This document shows positions 36,370-48,232 of a stretch of 64,000 bases of DNA, piece by piece. Under the pieces are notes generated by a model, which ran no database searches, was not told where the DNA came from, and saw only the letters and a program-made list of their open reading frames with translations. Every line of letters begins with the position of its first letter. Positions within the stretch are counted from its first letter, which is position 1. Both the position numbers and the translations under genes were made by a program. The stretch is taken from the NCBI RefSeq assembly GCF_900102875.1, contig NZ_FNGH01000011.1, positions 120,628-184,627 on the forward strand, given 5' to 3'. Source of the DNA: Franzmannia pantelleriensis (GTDB lineage Bacteria > Pseudomonadota > Gammaproteobacteria > Pseudomonadales > Halomonadaceae).

Positions 36370-36989
36370 GATTGTGGCGTCAGGCTGCCGTCAGGATTGA
36401 CGCTAAAGCGCACCGTCGGCATCCACAGGCCCGGTGGTAGGCTGACCCCCAGCCCGCGAACACCGCCCGGGGTGATGGCAAGCTCGCTGCCGGCGGGGAG
36501 TTCGCCGCGATTGGCCAACTGGCTGGCCAGCTGCACCATCGGCGCGAAGCGCTGGCGGTCGCCGAGCACGTCGAAGCTCACCGGTAGACGCAGGTCGGCG
36601 TCGTCGCCCGGGGTGAGCGCCACGCGCTCAGCGTAGTTGCCGCTGATCGGCTCGGCGTCAGGCACGTCGAGGGTCCAGCGAAAGCCGTTGAGCTCCACCG
36701 GTGGCATGCCGCGCGGCAGCCCCAGGCCCATGGCCAGGGTAGCCTGCACCGGTAGACTGCCGGTGCCGAGACTGGAGGCGATCAACGAGGTGATGTCGGA
36801 GGTGTCGAGACCGGCGCGGATGGCATAGGGGCCGATACGTACATCCTCCACGCCCAGCGAGGTCACCGCCAGGCGCATGGCGAACAGGCTGGTCTGGGGC
36901 ATCGCCAGGCAACCGGCAAGCAGCAGCGCCAGGCCGGTGGGCAGCAGCAGGCGCCAGCGGCGGCGCAGACGAAACGCAACGAACGACAT
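36366..36989 (-). CDS. hypothetical lipoprotein
   Basis: I do not recognise the family. The 207-residue protein begins with an Arg-rich stretch, a hydrophobic segment and the lipobox LLAGC, so it should be lipid-anchored. The rest is beta-rich with no cysteines or catalytic motifs. An AGGAG site 9 bases upstream favours the ATG at 36989 over a GTG at 36995. It converges with the DUF815 ATPase and shares its stop region. Confidence 0.7.
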   Translation of the reverse strand: MSFVAFRLRRRWRLLLPTGLALLLAGCLAMPQTSLFAMRLAVTSLGVEDVRIGPYAIRAGLDTSDITSLIASSLGTGSLPVQATLAMGLGLPRGMPPVELNGFRWTLDVPDAEPISGNYAERVALTPGDDADLRLPVSFDVLGDRQRFAPMVQLASQLANRGELPAGSELAITPGGVRGLGVSLPPGLWMPTVRFSVNPDGSLTPQS

Positions 36990-37118
36990 GATCACTGACT
37001 CCTGGGCATGGAATAATGGCCGGGCGGTTCCCGGGAGGGACGCGGGGCGCGCGGATTTTAGGGCCAGTGTAGCTGGCTGCCAAGTTATTTTGTGCCAACC
37101 GACTGCTAAGGAAAGCCG

Positions 37119-37565
37119 ATGATGGCGAGAGGCAAAGCAGCGCTGCTGGGGTTTTTACTGGCCGTGCTGGTAACGACCCTGAGCGGATCGCTGATCCAGA
37201 CCCAGTTCAACCTGGCGGCGCTCACCGCGCTGGGGGCCGAAATCAGCCTCGCCACGCGTCTGACCACTACCGCCCAGGACCTGGTCGGTTTCGCCCCGCT
37301 GTATGCCAGTCTGGTTGCGGTCACATTGACGGTTGCACTGCCGCTGGCAGCGCTCAGCCGGCGCTGGCTACCGCTCCCGGCCGGCCTGCTGTATGCCTCG
37401 GCGGCGGCACTGGGGTTGTGGCTGGCCTTCATGGTGGTCGATGCACTGGCGCCGATGCCGACCCTCATCGCCGCGACGCGCAGCCTGACAGGTACGCTGT
37501 GCATGCTCGTGGGAGCGGCCCTGGGGGGTGTTCTCTATGCCTGCTGTGTTGGGAGACGCTTATGA
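37119..37565 (+). CDS. hypothetical four-helix membrane protein
   Basis: This 148-residue protein has four hydrophobic segments (about 7-27, 62-82, 86-108 and 122-143) and no recognised motif. AAGGAAA precedes the start. The stop overlaps the start of the sugar dehydrogenase (ATGA), so the two are coupled. It could anchor or supply electrons away from that enzyme, but nothing in its sequence shows this. Confidence 0.65.
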   Translation: MMARGKAALLGFLLAVLVTTLSGSLIQTQFNLAALTALGAEISLATRLTTTAQDLVGFAPLYASLVAVTLTVALPLAALSRRWLPLPAGLLYASAAALGLWLAFMVVDALAPMPTLIAATRSLTGTLCMLVGAALGGVLYACCVGRRL

Positions 37566-38656
37566 AACGCTGGCATGCTCTGGGGCTGACAGTGCCACTG
37601 CTGGCCGGATTGGCTCACGCCGACTACCGCCTCGAGACCCTGACCGAAGGCCTCGAGCATCCCTGGTCGCTGGCGTTCTTGCCCGATGGCCGCATGCTGG
37701 TCACCGAGCGTCCGGGTCGGCTGCGCTTGATCGAGGCCGACGGCTCACTGCGTGACGCGCCGCTGGCCGGGGTGCCCGAGGTCTTCGCCGAGGCCCAGGC
37801 GGGGCTGTTCGAGGTGATGCTGGCCCCCGATTTCGATGACAGCGGATGGCTCTACCTGAGCTATGCCTACGGCGATATCAGCGCCAACAACACCTGCCTG
37901 GCGCGCACGCGCTTCAACGGCGAGGGCCTCAGCGGTGGCGAGGTGCTGTTCTGCGCGTCGCCGGCCAAGCGCGGCGCGGCACACTACGGCGGGCGTATGG
38001 CGCTGCTGCCCGACGACACCCTGGTACTGACCCTCGGCGACGGTTTCGACTATCGCGAGCAGGCACAGAATGCCGGCAATCATCTCGGTAGCCTGGTGCG
38101 GCTGACCCTCGATGGACGCGTGCCGGACGATAATCCTTTTCTCGGCGACGATGGCGCACGGCCCGAGCTCTACAGCATGGGGCATCGCAACGTACAGGGC
38201 ATCGTCTATGACGCCGCGCGCGATGAGCTGCTGATCAACGAGCATGGCCCGCGCGGTGGCGATGAACTCAACCTGATCCAGCCCGGTGCCAACTACGGCT
38301 GGCCGTTGACCACCCACGGCGTCGACTACACCGGGGCGCAGATCACGCCGTTCCGCGAACTGCCGGGCTTGACGCCGCCGCTGCTGCATTGGACGCCGTC
38401 GATCGCCCCCTCGGGCATGGCGCTCTACCACGGCGACGCCTTTCCCGACTGGCAGGGCGATTTGTTCGTCTCGGCGCTGGCCGGCCAGCAGGTACGCCGG
38501 CTGGTTCGCGAGGAGGGGCGCGTGGTCGAGCAGCAGGTGCTCTTCGAGGCGCTCGATTCGCGCATTCGCGACGTGCGGGTCGGCCCCGACGGCTACCTGT
38601 ATCTGTTGACCGACCACGCCGATGGGGCGCTGGTACGGGTGGTGCCAGCGTCATGA
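37562..38656 (+). CDS. PQQ-dependent sugar dehydrogenase (YliI/Asd-like)
   Basis: This 364-residue periplasmic protein starts with a signal peptide (cleavage near AHA-DYR, residue 20). The six-bladed glucose/sorbosone dehydrogenase fold is shown by EHPWSLAFLPDGRMLVTERPGRL, the catalytic His in HYGGRMALLPD, GHRNVQGIVYD, and NEHGPRGGDELN with metal-site residues. It oxidises aldose sugars at C1 with PQQ. No PQQ synthesis genes are in the window. It follows the membrane gene directly. Confidence 0.9.
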   Translation: MKRWHALGLTVPLLAGLAHADYRLETLTEGLEHPWSLAFLPDGRMLVTERPGRLRLIEADGSLRDAPLAGVPEVFAEAQAGLFEVMLAPDFDDSGWLYLSYAYGDISANNTCLARTRFNGEGLSGGEVLFCASPAKRGAAHYGGRMALLPDDTLVLTLGDGFDYREQAQNAGNHLGSLVRLTLDGRVPDDNPFLGDDGARPELYSMGHRNVQGIVYDAARDELLINEHGPRGGDELNLIQPGANYGWPLTTHGVDYTGAQITPFRELPGLTPPLLHWTPSIAPSGMALYHGDAFPDWQGDLFVSALAGQQVRRLVREEGRVVEQQVLFEALDSRIRDVRVGPDGYLYLLTDHADGALVRVVPAS

Positions 38657-38661
38657 GAAAC

Positions 38662-38694
38662 GTCGAGGGGCGCCTGATTCAGGCGCCCCTCGAC
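38662..38694. terminator. bidirectional terminator between convergent genes
   Basis: A perfect 15-pair stem begins GTCGAGGGGCGCCTG, with the loop ATT and its exact complement. It separates the sugar dehydrogenase (plus) from der (minus). A GTTTC follows on the minus strand. Confidence 0.85.
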
Positions 38695-38716
38695 AATCGA
38701 GCATGACCAGCAACCG

Positions 38717-40120
38717 TCAACGGCGCTTCTTGCGTGCTTCCTTGGTACGGCCCAGCTCGCGTTTCTTGGCCTTTTCGCGGTCGCTGGCCCCGGCGTCGCT
38801 GTCGTAGGGGTTCTTGCCGGAGCGGAACTCGAAGCGCATCGGCGTGCCGCGCACCTTGAGCACCTTGCGGAAGGTGTTGGTCAGGTAGCGCTTGTAGGCA
38901 TCCGGCAGCGACGCGGTCTGATTGCCGTGGACCACGATGATCGGCGGATTGCTGCCGCCCTGATGGGCCATGCGCAGTTTGATGCGGCGGCCGTGCACCA
39001 GCGGTGGCTGATGCTCGCTGACTGCGTCCTGCAGGATGCTGGTCAAGCGATTGGTCGACCAGTGGCTGTTGGCGGAGGCGAAGGCGCGATCGATGGAGGG
39101 GTAGAGATCGCCCACCGCGGTGCCGTGCAGCGCCGAGATGAAGTGCAGCTCGGCGTAGTCGGCAAAGCCAAGGCGCCGCTTGATCTCGGCGCGCATCTTG
39201 TCCTTGGCCTCGGCCTCCAGGCCGTCCCACTTGTTGACCGCCAGCACCAGGGCGCGACCGCTGGTCAGCACATAGTCGAGCAGATGCAGGTCCTGCTCGA
39301 CCAGGCCGCTGCGGGCATCGAGCACCATGATCGCGACATGGCACTCCTTGATGGCGTCGAGGGTCTTGATGATCGAGAACTTCTCGGCGATCTCGCGAAC
39401 GTTCTTACGACGCCGGACCCCGGCGGTATCCACCAGTACATAGGGCTTGCCGCGTCGCTCGAAGGGGATCTCGATGGCGTCGCGGGTAGTGCCGGCCTCG
39501 TCGAAGACGACCACGCGCTCTTCGCCGAGCAGGCGGTTGACCAGGGTCGACTTGCCGACGTTGGGGCGGCCAATCACGCCGATGCGGATACCGTTGCTGA
39601 TATCGGCCGGGGCGGCATTCTCTTCGCGCTCGGGGAACGGCGCCAGCACTTCGTCGATCAGTGCGGTGACGTTGCGGCCGTGGGCGGCAGCGATGGAGTG
39701 CGGATCGCCGAGTCCCAGCTGCCAGAAGTCGGCCATCGCCGAGTGCTCTTCGAGGCCGTCGGTCTTGTTGACCACCAGCCAGGTCTTTTTCTGGTTGACC
39801 CGCAGGTGGTTGGCGATCGCCTCGTCGGCGGCGATCAGGCCGGCGCGGGCGTCGACCATGAACAGCACGATATCGGCTTCGTCGATGGCCAGCAGCGACT
39901 GTTCGGCCATGGCCGCATCAATGCCATCTTCGTCGCCACTGATGCCACCGGTGTCGATCACCGTGTAGGTCTTGTCGCCGAGTGCCCCGTTACCGTATTT
40001 GCGGTCGCGGGTCAGGCCCGGAAAATCGGCCACCAGAGCGTCCCGCGAACGGGTCAGGCGGTTGAACAGCGTGGACTTGCCGACATTGGGTCGGCCGACC
40101 AGGGCGATGACTGGATTCAT
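38717..40120 (-). CDS. der: ribosome-assembly GTPase Der (EngA)
   Basis: This 467-residue protein has two tandem GTPase domains. The first has [14 protein letters not shown] and DTGGI; the second has [15 protein letters not shown] and [10 protein letters not shown]-terminal KH-like domain is present and the tail is very basic. It acts in 50S subunit assembly. The ATG overlaps the bamB stop. A long antisense frame over this gene is a composition effect. Confidence 0.97.
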   Translation of the reverse strand: MNPVIALVGRPNVGKSTLFNRLTRSRDALVADFPGLTRDRKYGNGALGDKTYTVIDTGGISGDEDGIDAAMAEQSLLAIDEADIVLFMVDARAGLIAADEAIANHLRVNQKKTWLVVNKTDGLEEHSAMADFWQLGLGDPHSIAAAHGRNVTALIDEVLAPFPEREENAAPADISNGIRIGVIGRPNVGKSTLVNRLLGEERVVVFDEAGTTRDAIEIPFERRGKPYVLVDTAGVRRRKNVREIAEKFSIIKTLDAIKECHVAIMVLDARSGLVEQDLHLLDYVLTSGRALVLAVNKWDGLEAEAKDKMRAEIKRRLGFADYAELHFISALHGTAVGDLYPSIDRAFASANSHWSTNRLTSILQDAVSEHQPPLVHGRRIKLRMAHQGGSNPPIIVVHGNQTASLPDAYKRYLTNTFRKVLKVRGTPMRFEFRSGKNPYDSDAGASDREKAKKRELGRTKEARKKRR

Positions 40121-41268
40121 TGTGTCTCGCGAATCTGCAGGGCTTCGAGGCGCCCGTCGTTGGCCAGGGCGTGGACCCAGCGGCCGTCGGTCAGCGGGCG
40201 CAGGCTGATGCCCGAGCGGTTGACCCGGGTACGGCCGATGACGTCGCCGCTGTTGCGATCGAGCAGGTGCATGTAGCCTTCGAAGTCGCCGAATACCAGC
40301 TTGTTGTCGGCCAGTGCCGGGGCGGTGATCCAGCGGCCTTCGAAATCTTCGGAACGCCATAGCAGGCGGCCGGAGAGGGCGTCGAGGGCCAGGATGTGGC
40401 TGGCTTCGTTGACCGTGTAGAGGGTGTCACCGACCAGCAGCGGCGACAGGTAGCTGGAGTGCTCGCGCTCCCACAGGATTTCGCCGGAGGTGGCCTCCAT
40501 GGCCAGCAGGCGGCCGTTGTAGCTGGTGACGTAGAGGCGTCCGTCCGGCGTCAGCAGCGGCTGACCGTCGAGGTCCACCAGGCGGTCCACCTCGGTACGG
40601 CCCTGGGGCACGGCGACACGCATCTCCATCAGCGGCTGGCCGCTGCGGTTGTCGAGGGTCGCCAGGCGGCCGTTGGCGAAGCCGACGAAGGTTACCGGGT
40701 CGATGACCTGCGGCGTGCCGGTGCCGCGCAGGGTCAGCGCCGGCTGAGAGCTGGAGTGCACCCAGACTTCGTTGCCGCTGCTGCGATCCAGCGCAGTGAC
40801 GTTGCCGTCGACGCTCTGTACCACCAGCAACTGCTGGTTGGCCTGGGGCGCGGCCAGTACCTCGCTGGAGACGCGGGTGCGCCACAGGATTTCGCCGTCG
40901 TTCTGGCTCAGTGCCAGCACTTCGCCGTTGCGGGTACCCAGGTAGATCTGGCCGGCAATGGCATTGAGGCCGCTGGAGACGGGGGTGTCGAGGTCCTTGC
41001 GCCACAGGGTGTCGCCGCTCTCGGCGTCCATCGCATAGATCTCGCCGCGCTCGTCAGCGGCGTAGATCACTCCGTCCTCGCGAGACGGGGCGATAGGATA
41101 GGTCGCGCGGCCCAGGCCGCGGCCGACGCGCTGGCTCCAGGCGGTGCTGAAGCTGGCCTGCTCATCGAAGCTGGTCAGCTCCTTGGGCGGATACTGCGGC
41201 TCCACACTGCCGGCACAGCCGGCCAGCAGAGCCAGCGCCGCGGCAGCGATCACGAGAGTCGGTTTCAT
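40117..41268 (-). CDS. bamB: outer membrane assembly lipoprotein BamB
   Basis: This 383-residue lipoprotein (lipobox LLAGC at 14-18) folds as an eight-bladed PQQ-like propeller. Repeats such as [18 protein letters not shown] and [18 protein letters not shown] recur about every 40 residues. It binds BamA and helps insert outer-membrane proteins. It overlaps both neighbours by four bases. Confidence 0.96.
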   Translation of the reverse strand: MKPTLVIAAAALALLAGCAGSVEPQYPPKELTSFDEQASFSTAWSQRVGRGLGRATYPIAPSREDGVIYAADERGEIYAMDAESGDTLWRKDLDTPVSSGLNAIAGQIYLGTRNGEVLALSQNDGEILWRTRVSSEVLAAPQANQQLLVVQSVDGNVTALDRSSGNEVWVHSSSQPALTLRGTGTPQVIDPVTFVGFANGRLATLDNRSGQPLMEMRVAVPQGRTEVDRLVDLDGQPLLTPDGRLYVTSYNGRLLAMEATSGEILWEREHSSYLSPLLVGDTLYTVNEASHILALDALSGRLLWRSEDFEGRWITAPALADNKLVFGDFEGYMHLLDRNSGDVIGRTRVNRSGISLRPLTDGRWVHALANDGRLEALQIRETQ

Positions 41269-41924
41269 AGGGTGGCATCCTCCGCACCGAGGTTGTCGAG
41301 CTTGAGTTGTACGCCGTACAGCGACTGGCCGTGCTCCACGGCCAGCGCCATGGCCTGGCGGTAGGCATCGCGGGCTTCGTCGTCGCGCTCCAGGGCCACG
41401 AAGGCGTCACCGCGGATATCCTGGCGCTGGGCCGACAGCGAGTCGGGGATGCCGCTATCGAGCACCTCGAGCGCTGCCTCGGGGTTGCCGTCGGCAATCT
41501 GGACTCTCGCCAGGCGAAGCCGCGCCAGGGCCTGGATATAGTCGCGGGCGTTGCCATCAATCACATCGCCGAGTGCCGCTCGGGCCGCGGCCAGGTCGCC
41601 CTCGGCCACCGCCAGCCGCGCCTCGAACATCTGCGCCAGGTCGGCGTAGAGGGTGCGGCCATGGTTGTCGGTGATCTCGTCGATCAGGCCGCGCGCCTCG
41701 GCGCGACCGCCTTCGTCGAGCGCGGGGTCGGCGGCCAGGCTGAGCAGCTGCTGATAGCGCAGCGAGGCCGCTTCGGACTGATTCTCCTGATAGTTCTGCC
41801 AGGCGTTCCAGCCCAGTACGCCGGAGACGGCGATCACTACCCCAGCAATCAGCGAGGTGCCATTGTTCTTCCACCAGGCCTTGATGGCATCAAGCTGTTC
41901 TTCTTCGCTTCTCAGCTCCGCCAC
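41265..41924 (-). CDS. YfgM-like periplasmic chaperone / Sec ancillary protein
   Basis: This 219-residue protein starts MAELRSEEEQLDAIKAWWK, has one membrane helix at about 24-42 and then TPR-like helices in the periplasm. This is the YfgM layout. YfgM associates with SecYEG and periplasmic chaperones. AGAGGAGA six bases upstream supports the GTG start at 41924, giving the family's normal N-terminus. It sits between hisS and bamB as in most gammaproteobacteria. Confidence 0.9.
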   Translation of the reverse strand: MAELRSEEEQLDAIKAWWKNNGTSLIAGVVIAVSGVLGWNAWQNYQENQSEAASLRYQQLLSLAADPALDEGGRAEARGLIDEITDNHGRTLYADLAQMFEARLAVAEGDLAAARAALGDVIDGNARDYIQALARLRLARVQIADGNPEAALEVLDSGIPDSLSAQRQDIRGDAFVALERDDEARDAYRQAMALAVEHGQSLYGVQLKLDNLGAEDATL

Positions 41925-41979
41925 GGGCGGTCTCCTCTGAATTCGGAATGCATGCTGCGGCGCCATTGCGCCGCAGCGA

Positions 41980-43287
<1,308 letters not shown>

Positions 43288-43297
43288 CGCCGGGCTC

Positions 43298-44413
43298 TCA
43301 GAGGTCCCGGGCGATCACGTCCTGTTCGGCCTGTTCTTTGAGGCGTACACGCTCCCGGATCAGACGCTCGAGATCGTCGACCAGGTGATCGTTACGCAGC
43401 TTGCTGGCGGGTTTGCCGTCGATATACACCAGGTTGGCGGGGCTGCCACCGGTCAGGCCGACATCGACTTCCTTGGCCTCGCCGGGGCCGTTGACCACGC
43501 AGCCGATCACCGACACGTCGAGCGGGGTCATGACGTCTTCGAGGCGCTCCTCGAGGGCGTTCATGGTACCGATGACGTCGAAGTTCTGGCGCGAGCAGCT
43601 GGGGCAGGCGATGAAGTTGATCCCCTTGCTGCGCAAGCGCAGGCTCTTGAGCATGTCGAAGCCGACCTTGATCTCCTCGACGGGATCGGCGGCCAGCGAC
43701 ACGCGAATGGTGTCGCCGATGCCGTCCATCAGCAGCATGCCAAGGCCGATCGACGATTTGACGGTGCCCGAGCGCAGGCCGCCGGCTTCGGTGATGCCGA
43801 GATGCAGCGGCTGCTCGATGCGGCTCGCGAGGTCGCGGTAGGCGGCCACCGCCATGAACACATCGGAGGCCTTGACGCTGACCTTGAAGTCGGGGAAGTC
43901 GAGGCGTTCGAGGTGATCGATATGGCGCATCGCCGACTCGACCAGCGCCGCCGGTGTCGGCTCGCCGTACTTCTTTTGCAGGTCCTTCTCCAGGGAGCCG
44001 GCGTTGACGCCGACGCGGATCGGAATGCCGTTGTCACGGGCAGCTGAAACCACCGCACGGACCCGGTCTTCACGGCCGATGTTACCGGGATTGATGCGCA
44101 GGCAGTCGACCCCCAGCTCGGCGACGCGCAGGGCGATCTTGTAGTCGAAGTGGATGTCGGCGACCAGCGGTACCGCGACCTCGCGCTTGATCTTGCCGAA
44201 GGCCTCGGCGGCGTCCATGTCGGGCACCGAGACGCGCACGATATCGGCACCGGCAGCCTCGAGCTGACGGATCTGCGCCACGGTGGCGGCCACGTCGAGA
44301 GTATCGGTGTTGGTCATGCTCTGCACCGAGATCGGCGCTCCGCCGCCGACGGCGACCGAGCCGACGTGAATCTGACGCGACTTACGGCGTGTAATTGGAG
44401 ACTGAGCGTGCAT
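43298..44413 (-). CDS. ispG: 4-hydroxy-3-methylbut-2-en-1-yl diphosphate synthase
   Basis: This 371-residue iron-sulfur enzyme carries out the seventh step of the MEP isoprenoid pathway. The TIM-barrel half contains [11 protein letters not shown] and LRINPGNIG. The 4Fe-4S cysteines lie in ACPSCSRQ and [16 protein letters not shown]. The ATG at 44413 is followed by a usual N-terminus. It depends on cluster assembly, whose genes lie upstream on the same strand. Confidence 0.96.
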   Translation of the reverse strand: MHAQSPITRRKSRQIHVGSVAVGGGAPISVQSMTNTDTLDVAATVAQIRQLEAAGADIVRVSVPDMDAAEAFGKIKREVAVPLVADIHFDYKIALRVAELGVDCLRINPGNIGREDRVRAVVSAARDNGIPIRVGVNAGSLEKDLQKKYGEPTPAALVESAMRHIDHLERLDFPDFKVSVKASDVFMAVAAYRDLASRIEQPLHLGITEAGGLRSGTVKSSIGLGMLLMDGIGDTIRVSLAADPVEEIKVGFDMLKSLRLRSKGINFIACPSCSRQNFDVIGTMNALEERLEDVMTPLDVSVIGCVVNGPGEAKEVDVGLTGGSPANLVYIDGKPASKLRNDHLVDDLERLIRERVRLKEQAEQDVIARDL

Positions 44414-44423
44414 AGCGACTAGG

Positions 44424-45482
44424 TCATTCTCCCAGAGTGAAGCGGGCAACGTTGTTACTGCCGGCATAGCCGACCAGGTCGACCTGGTCGCCGAGATAGC
44501 GCAGCTCGACGCCGGTGGCATTGCCCACGGTGAGACGGAAGGGCGGCTCGCCCTCTACGGTGGCCTGGGTGCCGGGCTCCTGCAGGCCAACGAACACCCG
44601 CTGATTGCCGGCATCGAAGATCTCGGTCCAGGACTGCTCGTTGAACGTCAGCTGGATTATGCCAGGGTCGGCGGCGCCGTCGTCGTCTGCGGCAGCGGCC
44701 TCCTCGATCTCGGCGCTGGCGGCGTCGGCCAGGTCACCCACGGCCGGCTCGTCTTCAGCGGTCGCCTCGCCAGCGAGGCCCTCTTCCGATGGCGCTTCGG
44801 CGAGTGCCGGGGCTTCGACCAGCGGGTCGCCGGTGGGTTCGTCGGCGGGGACGCTGGGTTGTGCGTCATCGGTCAGCAGCGGGTCATCGGCCAGCAGCGC
44901 GTCATCGCCGGTGAGGGGAGCATCGTCGACCAGGCCCAGGTCGCTTTCGTCGTCGGGTAGCGGCGGCAGTGGCTCGCTATCGGCTTCGCCCTCGGTAATG
45001 GTGGTGCCGTCGAGGGTGTCAACGGCCACCGGTTCACCGCCACCCATGCCGAGCAGGTCGGTGCCCTCGCGGCTCTGCCACCACAGCAGGGTGAGGGCGA
45101 TCAGGGCGACGATTACCAGCAGGGTGACCAGCTTGAACAGCCAGGCGCCGAGCTTGGAGGGCGGCTTGGTCACATGGACCGGGGTGACCTTGCGATCGGT
45201 CTCGGCACCGCCGAAGCGGTTGTTGTAAGCGGTGATGACTGGCTTGTCGTCGATGCCCAGCAGTCGCGAATAGGCGCGCAGGTAGCCACGACGATAAGCG
45301 GCTACCGGGACCTCGTCGTAATTGTCGCTCTCCAGGCCGCGTACCACCGCAGGTCGTAGGTTGAGGGCAGTGGCCACCTCATCGAGCGGCATGCCCTGGC
45401 GCTCGCGCTCGCGCTTTAGCAGGTCGCCGGGTGACGATTGGGGGGCAAAGTCCGCTACGTCATTATCGTGAATGTCGCTCAT
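44424..45482 (-). CDS. rodZ: cytoskeletal protein RodZ
   Basis: This 352-residue protein links MreB to the membrane. The N-terminal helix-turn-helix domain is at about 18-85 ([20 protein letters not shown]). One membrane helix follows at about 112-132. A long acidic, Ala/Pro-rich periplasmic linker leads to a C-terminal DUF4115 beta domain (about 275-350). The position between pilW and ispG is conserved. Confidence 0.95.
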   Translation of the reverse strand: MSDIHDNDVADFAPQSSPGDLLKRERERQGMPLDEVATALNLRPAVVRGLESDNYDEVPVAAYRRGYLRAYSRLLGIDDKPVITAYNNRFGGAETDRKVTPVHVTKPPSKLGAWLFKLVTLLVIVALIALTLLWWQSREGTDLLGMGGGEPVAVDTLDGTTITEGEADSEPLPPLPDDESDLGLVDDAPLTGDDALLADDPLLTDDAQPSVPADEPTGDPLVEAPALAEAPSEEGLAGEATAEDEPAVGDLADAASAEIEEAAAADDDGAADPGIIQLTFNEQSWTEIFDAGNQRVFVGLQEPGTQATVEGEPPFRLTVGNATGVELRYLGDQVDLVGYAGSNNVARFTLGE

Positions 45483-45512
45483 GGCTGAGCATCCTTCGTC
45501 AAGATTCGGTGA

Positions 45513-46259
45513 TCAGGGTGCATGACCCAGGGCATTGAGCTGCTCGGTGAAGAAACGCCGGTTCTCGATATCCCCGCGGGCATCGGCGATGTCGCGGGCC
45601 AGTTCGAGACTCGCCGGCGTGGTGCCGGCCAGGCGCATGAATGATTGCAGCTGTTCCCAGGCCCGTGAGTGATTGCCCTGGGCATATTCGATTTCGGCCA
45701 GCGTGAAGTAGCTGCGCGGGCTGCGCATGTCGATGGCCTGGGCGCGCTCGAGGCTGGTGACCGCTGCGTCGAGATCGCCCATTTCCCGCTGGCACTGGCC
45801 CAGGTTGGCGAACAGCTGGGCGCGGTTGTCGTACTGTGTATCCTGGGTGGCCTGCTCGAGCTGCGAGCAGGCGTCTCTTAGTCGGCCTCGATCATACAGG
45901 AAGGCCGCGTAGTTGTTGCGTGCCCGTGTAAAGCCCGCGTTGCTGGAAAGCGCACGCAGGAAGTGTTCGTCGGCAAGCTCGTGTTCGCCCTGGCGCTGAT
46001 AGACCATGGCCAGTGCTTGGAGCGTCTCGGCGTCATTAGGGGCCACCTCCAGCGCGCGGTTCAGGGCTCGCTGGGCGCGCGGCAGGTTGTCGCGCTCGAG
46101 ATAGGCCATGCCCAACTGGGTGTAGGCCTCGGAGGGGTTGGTGCCGCTCTCTGGCTGCACCGCTTGGCTGCTGCAGCCGGCCAGCCAGACGGCGCCGAAC
46201 AGGCCAATCAGCATAGGCCGTAGCGAGCGGCTTCCTGGCAGGGCATGGCGACGGGTCAT
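45513..46259 (-). CDS. pilW: type IV pilus biogenesis/stability lipoprotein PilW (PilF)
   Basis: This 248-residue lipoprotein (lipobox WLAGC) carries about five TPR repeats, for example AYTQLGMAYLERDNLPRAQRALNRALE. It assists multimerisation of the PilQ secretin in the outer membrane. GAGAGGACCC upstream supports the ATG at 46259 rather than one six codons earlier. Neighbours rlmN and rodZ match the usual order. Confidence 0.93.
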   Translation of the reverse strand: MTRRHALPGSRSLRPMLIGLFGAVWLAGCSSQAVQPESGTNPSEAYTQLGMAYLERDNLPRAQRALNRALEVAPNDAETLQALAMVYQRQGEHELADEHFLRALSSNAGFTRARNNYAAFLYDRGRLRDACSQLEQATQDTQYDNRAQLFANLGQCQREMGDLDAAVTSLERAQAIDMRSPRSYFTLAEIEYAQGNHSRAWEQLQSFMRLAGTTPASLELARDIADARGDIENRRFFTEQLNALGHAP

Positions 46260-46389
46260 CGGGTCCTCTCGGCGCATGGGGTAGACGCGACATCAGGCAG
46301 CTGCACGGGGGCTGCAAGATGCAACAACAGCTTGAAAAACCTACCCATCAAAGCGCTGTGTCCGGTTGAAGTCAAGGTCGCCACCCGCC

Positions 46390-47517
46390 TCAGTCGGCGT
46401 CGAGCTGAATCGATTGAATATAGCGAGCGTGGCGCTTGGTACGATCCTTGACGCGCCCCACCAGCTGCCCGCAGGCGGCGTCGATGTCGTCGCCACGAGT
46501 GGTGCGTATCGGCGCGTTGTAGCCCAGCTCATAGAGCCACTGCTGGAAGCGCATCACCTGGTTGCGCGATGGCTTCTCATACCCCGAGTGCGGGAAGGGG
46601 TTGAACGGGATCAGGTTGATCTTGCACGGCAGCTCATGCAGCAGCTCGGCCAGCTCGGTGGCGTGCTGTTGCTGGTCGTTGACGTCCTTGATCAGGGTAT
46701 ATTCGATGGTAACCACGCGGGCGCTGTCGCACTTGGCCAGATAGCGGTGGCAGGCGTCGAGCAGGGCGCGGATGTTGTACTTGCGATTGATCGGTACCAG
46801 TTCGCTGCGCAGCTCGTCGGTGGCGGCGTGCAGCGAGATTGCCAGGCTCACGTCGACCTCGTCGCCGAGCTTGTCGAGCATCGGCACCACGCCCGAGGTG
46901 GACAGCGTGACGCGGCGCTTGGAGAGGCCATAGGCGCTATCGTCGAGCATCAGCTTCATTGCCGGCACGACGTTGTCGTAGTTCATCAGCGGCTCGCCCA
47001 TGCCCATCATCACCACGTTGGTGACGGCGCGCTGAGCGGTGTCCTTCTGCGGTCCGGCACTGCGGCTGGCGACCCACACCTGGCCGATGATCTCGGCGGC
47101 GGTGAGGTTGCGCTGAAAGCCCTGCTTGCCGGTGGAGCAGAAGCTGCAGTCCAGCGAGCAGCCGACCTGGGACGACACGCACAGGGTGCGGCGCGAGCCA
47201 TTGTCGGCCGGAATCAGCACCGTCTCGACGTAGCTGCCGTCCTCTACCTCGAGTACCCACTTGCGGGTACCGTCGCTGGAGGTGCCTTCATAGACCACCC
47301 CCGGCCCGCGGATCTCGGCGACCTCAGCCAGTCGCGCGCGCAGCGCCTTGGAGAGGTTGGTCATCGCCTCGAAGTCGTCGCAGCCTTCGTGGTGGATCCA
47401 TTTCATGACCTGGGCGGCACGAAACTTCTTCTCGCCGATGGAGAGGAAGAAGGCCTCCATCTGCTCACGAGACAGGCCCAGCAGATTGGTGCGTTGGGGA
47501 GCGGTAGTGGCAGTCAT
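46390..47517 (-). CDS. rlmN: dual-specificity RNA methyltransferase RlmN
   Basis: This 375-residue radical SAM enzyme methylates A2503 of 23S rRNA and A37 of some tRNAs. The cluster motif CSLDCSFC (C-x3-C-x2-C) is intact, as are [14 protein letters not shown] and the C-terminal catalytic cysteine in [11 protein letters not shown]. The start at 47517 is the first that gives the family N-terminus ([14 protein letters not shown]). Confidence 0.96.
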   Translation of the reverse strand: MTATTAPQRTNLLGLSREQMEAFFLSIGEKKFRAAQVMKWIHHEGCDDFEAMTNLSKALRARLAEVAEIRGPGVVYEGTSSDGTRKWVLEVEDGSYVETVLIPADNGSRRTLCVSSQVGCSLDCSFCSTGKQGFQRNLTAAEIIGQVWVASRSAGPQKDTAQRAVTNVVMMGMGEPLMNYDNVVPAMKLMLDDSAYGLSKRRVTLSTSGVVPMLDKLGDEVDVSLAISLHAATDELRSELVPINRKYNIRALLDACHRYLAKCDSARVVTIEYTLIKDVNDQQQHATELAELLHELPCKINLIPFNPFPHSGYEKPSRNQVMRFQQWLYELGYNAPIRTTRGDDIDAACGQLVGRVKDRTKRHARYIQSIQLDAD

Positions 47518-47582
47518 GGCGGTCAGCGGGTCGTTGGGGCAGGGGCGCAAGGCACCCCTGCGGGAGGGCGTGTGGCGTTGCC

Positions 47583-48008
47583 TCAGCGCGGGCAGAGCTC
47601 GTCGGCGCTGAAGAAATAGTCGATCTCACGCTGGGCAGATTCGGCAGAATCAGAGCCGTGAACGGCGTTGGCGTCGATGGACTGGGCGAAGTCGGCGCGG
47701 ATGGTGCCGGCGGCGGCTTCCTTGGGGTTGGTGGCACCCATCAGCTCGCGGTTTTTGGCGATCGCGTCCTCGCCTTCGAGAACCTGCACCACTACCGGGC
47801 CTGAGGTCATGAAGCCAACCAGATCACCGAAGAAGGGGCGCTCCTTGTGCTCGGCATAGAAACCGCCGGCCTTGGCCTCGTCGAGGTGCAGCATCTTGGC
47901 GGCGACGACCTGGAGGCCGGCCTTCTCGAAGCGCGCGATGATCTCGCCAATGGCGTTCTTGGCGACGGCATCGGGCTTGATGATGGACAGGGTGCGTTCG
48001 GTAGCCAT
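47583..48008 (-). CDS. ndk: nucleoside diphosphate kinase
   Basis: This 141-residue enzyme balances nucleoside triphosphates. The start [20 protein letters not shown] and the active-site histidine in NAVHGSDS are canonical. It has its own promoter at 48184-48213 and an unusually long structured leader. In Pseudomonas it also follows the isc genes. Confidence 0.96.
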   Translation of the reverse strand: MATERTLSIIKPDAVAKNAIGEIIARFEKAGLQVVAAKMLHLDEAKAGGFYAEHKERPFFGDLVGFMTSGPVVVQVLEGEDAIAKNRELMGATNPKEAAAGTIRADFAQSIDANAVHGSDSAESAQREIDYFFSADELCPR

Positions 48009-48071
48009 GGGACGTGTCTCCGTTGGGCAGGGGTGAAACCGTGGAATGAAATCGGGCCATCGCGGATGACA

Positions 48072-48122
48072 TCGCGCCGCCCGGGCGGGAGCCATGCGAG
48101 GCATGGGCCTGGGGCGGCGCGA
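48072..48122 (-). promoter_or_regulatory. stable stem-loop in the ndk leader
   Basis: An 11-pair outer stem (TCGCGCCGCCC with its complement, one end G-rich) encloses a second stem CCATGC-CTC-GCATGG as read on the minus strand. It lies about 65 bases upstream of the ndk start, within an approximately 170-base leader. It could stabilise or control the mRNA. It does not match a riboswitch I know. Confidence 0.5.
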
Positions 48123-48183
48123 CGTGAATCAGGATCGGCACAAGGGTAGCCGGCGCGAGCGCCGTCGTACCGATTGGCCGCGC

Positions 48184-48213
48184 ATTATAGCGCTTTCCCG
48201 CGGCATCGAACAA
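48184..48213 (-). promoter_or_regulatory. sigma-70 promoter upstream of ndk
   Basis: On the minus strand a perfect TATAAT lies 18 bases after TTGTTC. It is in the gap between iscA and ndk, so ndk and the genes beyond need not depend on the isc promoter. Confidence 0.65.
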
Positions 48214-48232
48214 TCATCGCGCCGCAGGCGCC

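Noticed and set aside
38927..40276. A 449-codon open frame on the plus strand over der
   Set aside because: It lies antisense to a complete Der GTPase with both GTP-binding motifs. Its translation is rich in Gly, Val, His and Asp in the way typical of antisense frames in GC-rich DNA, and shows no family motif.
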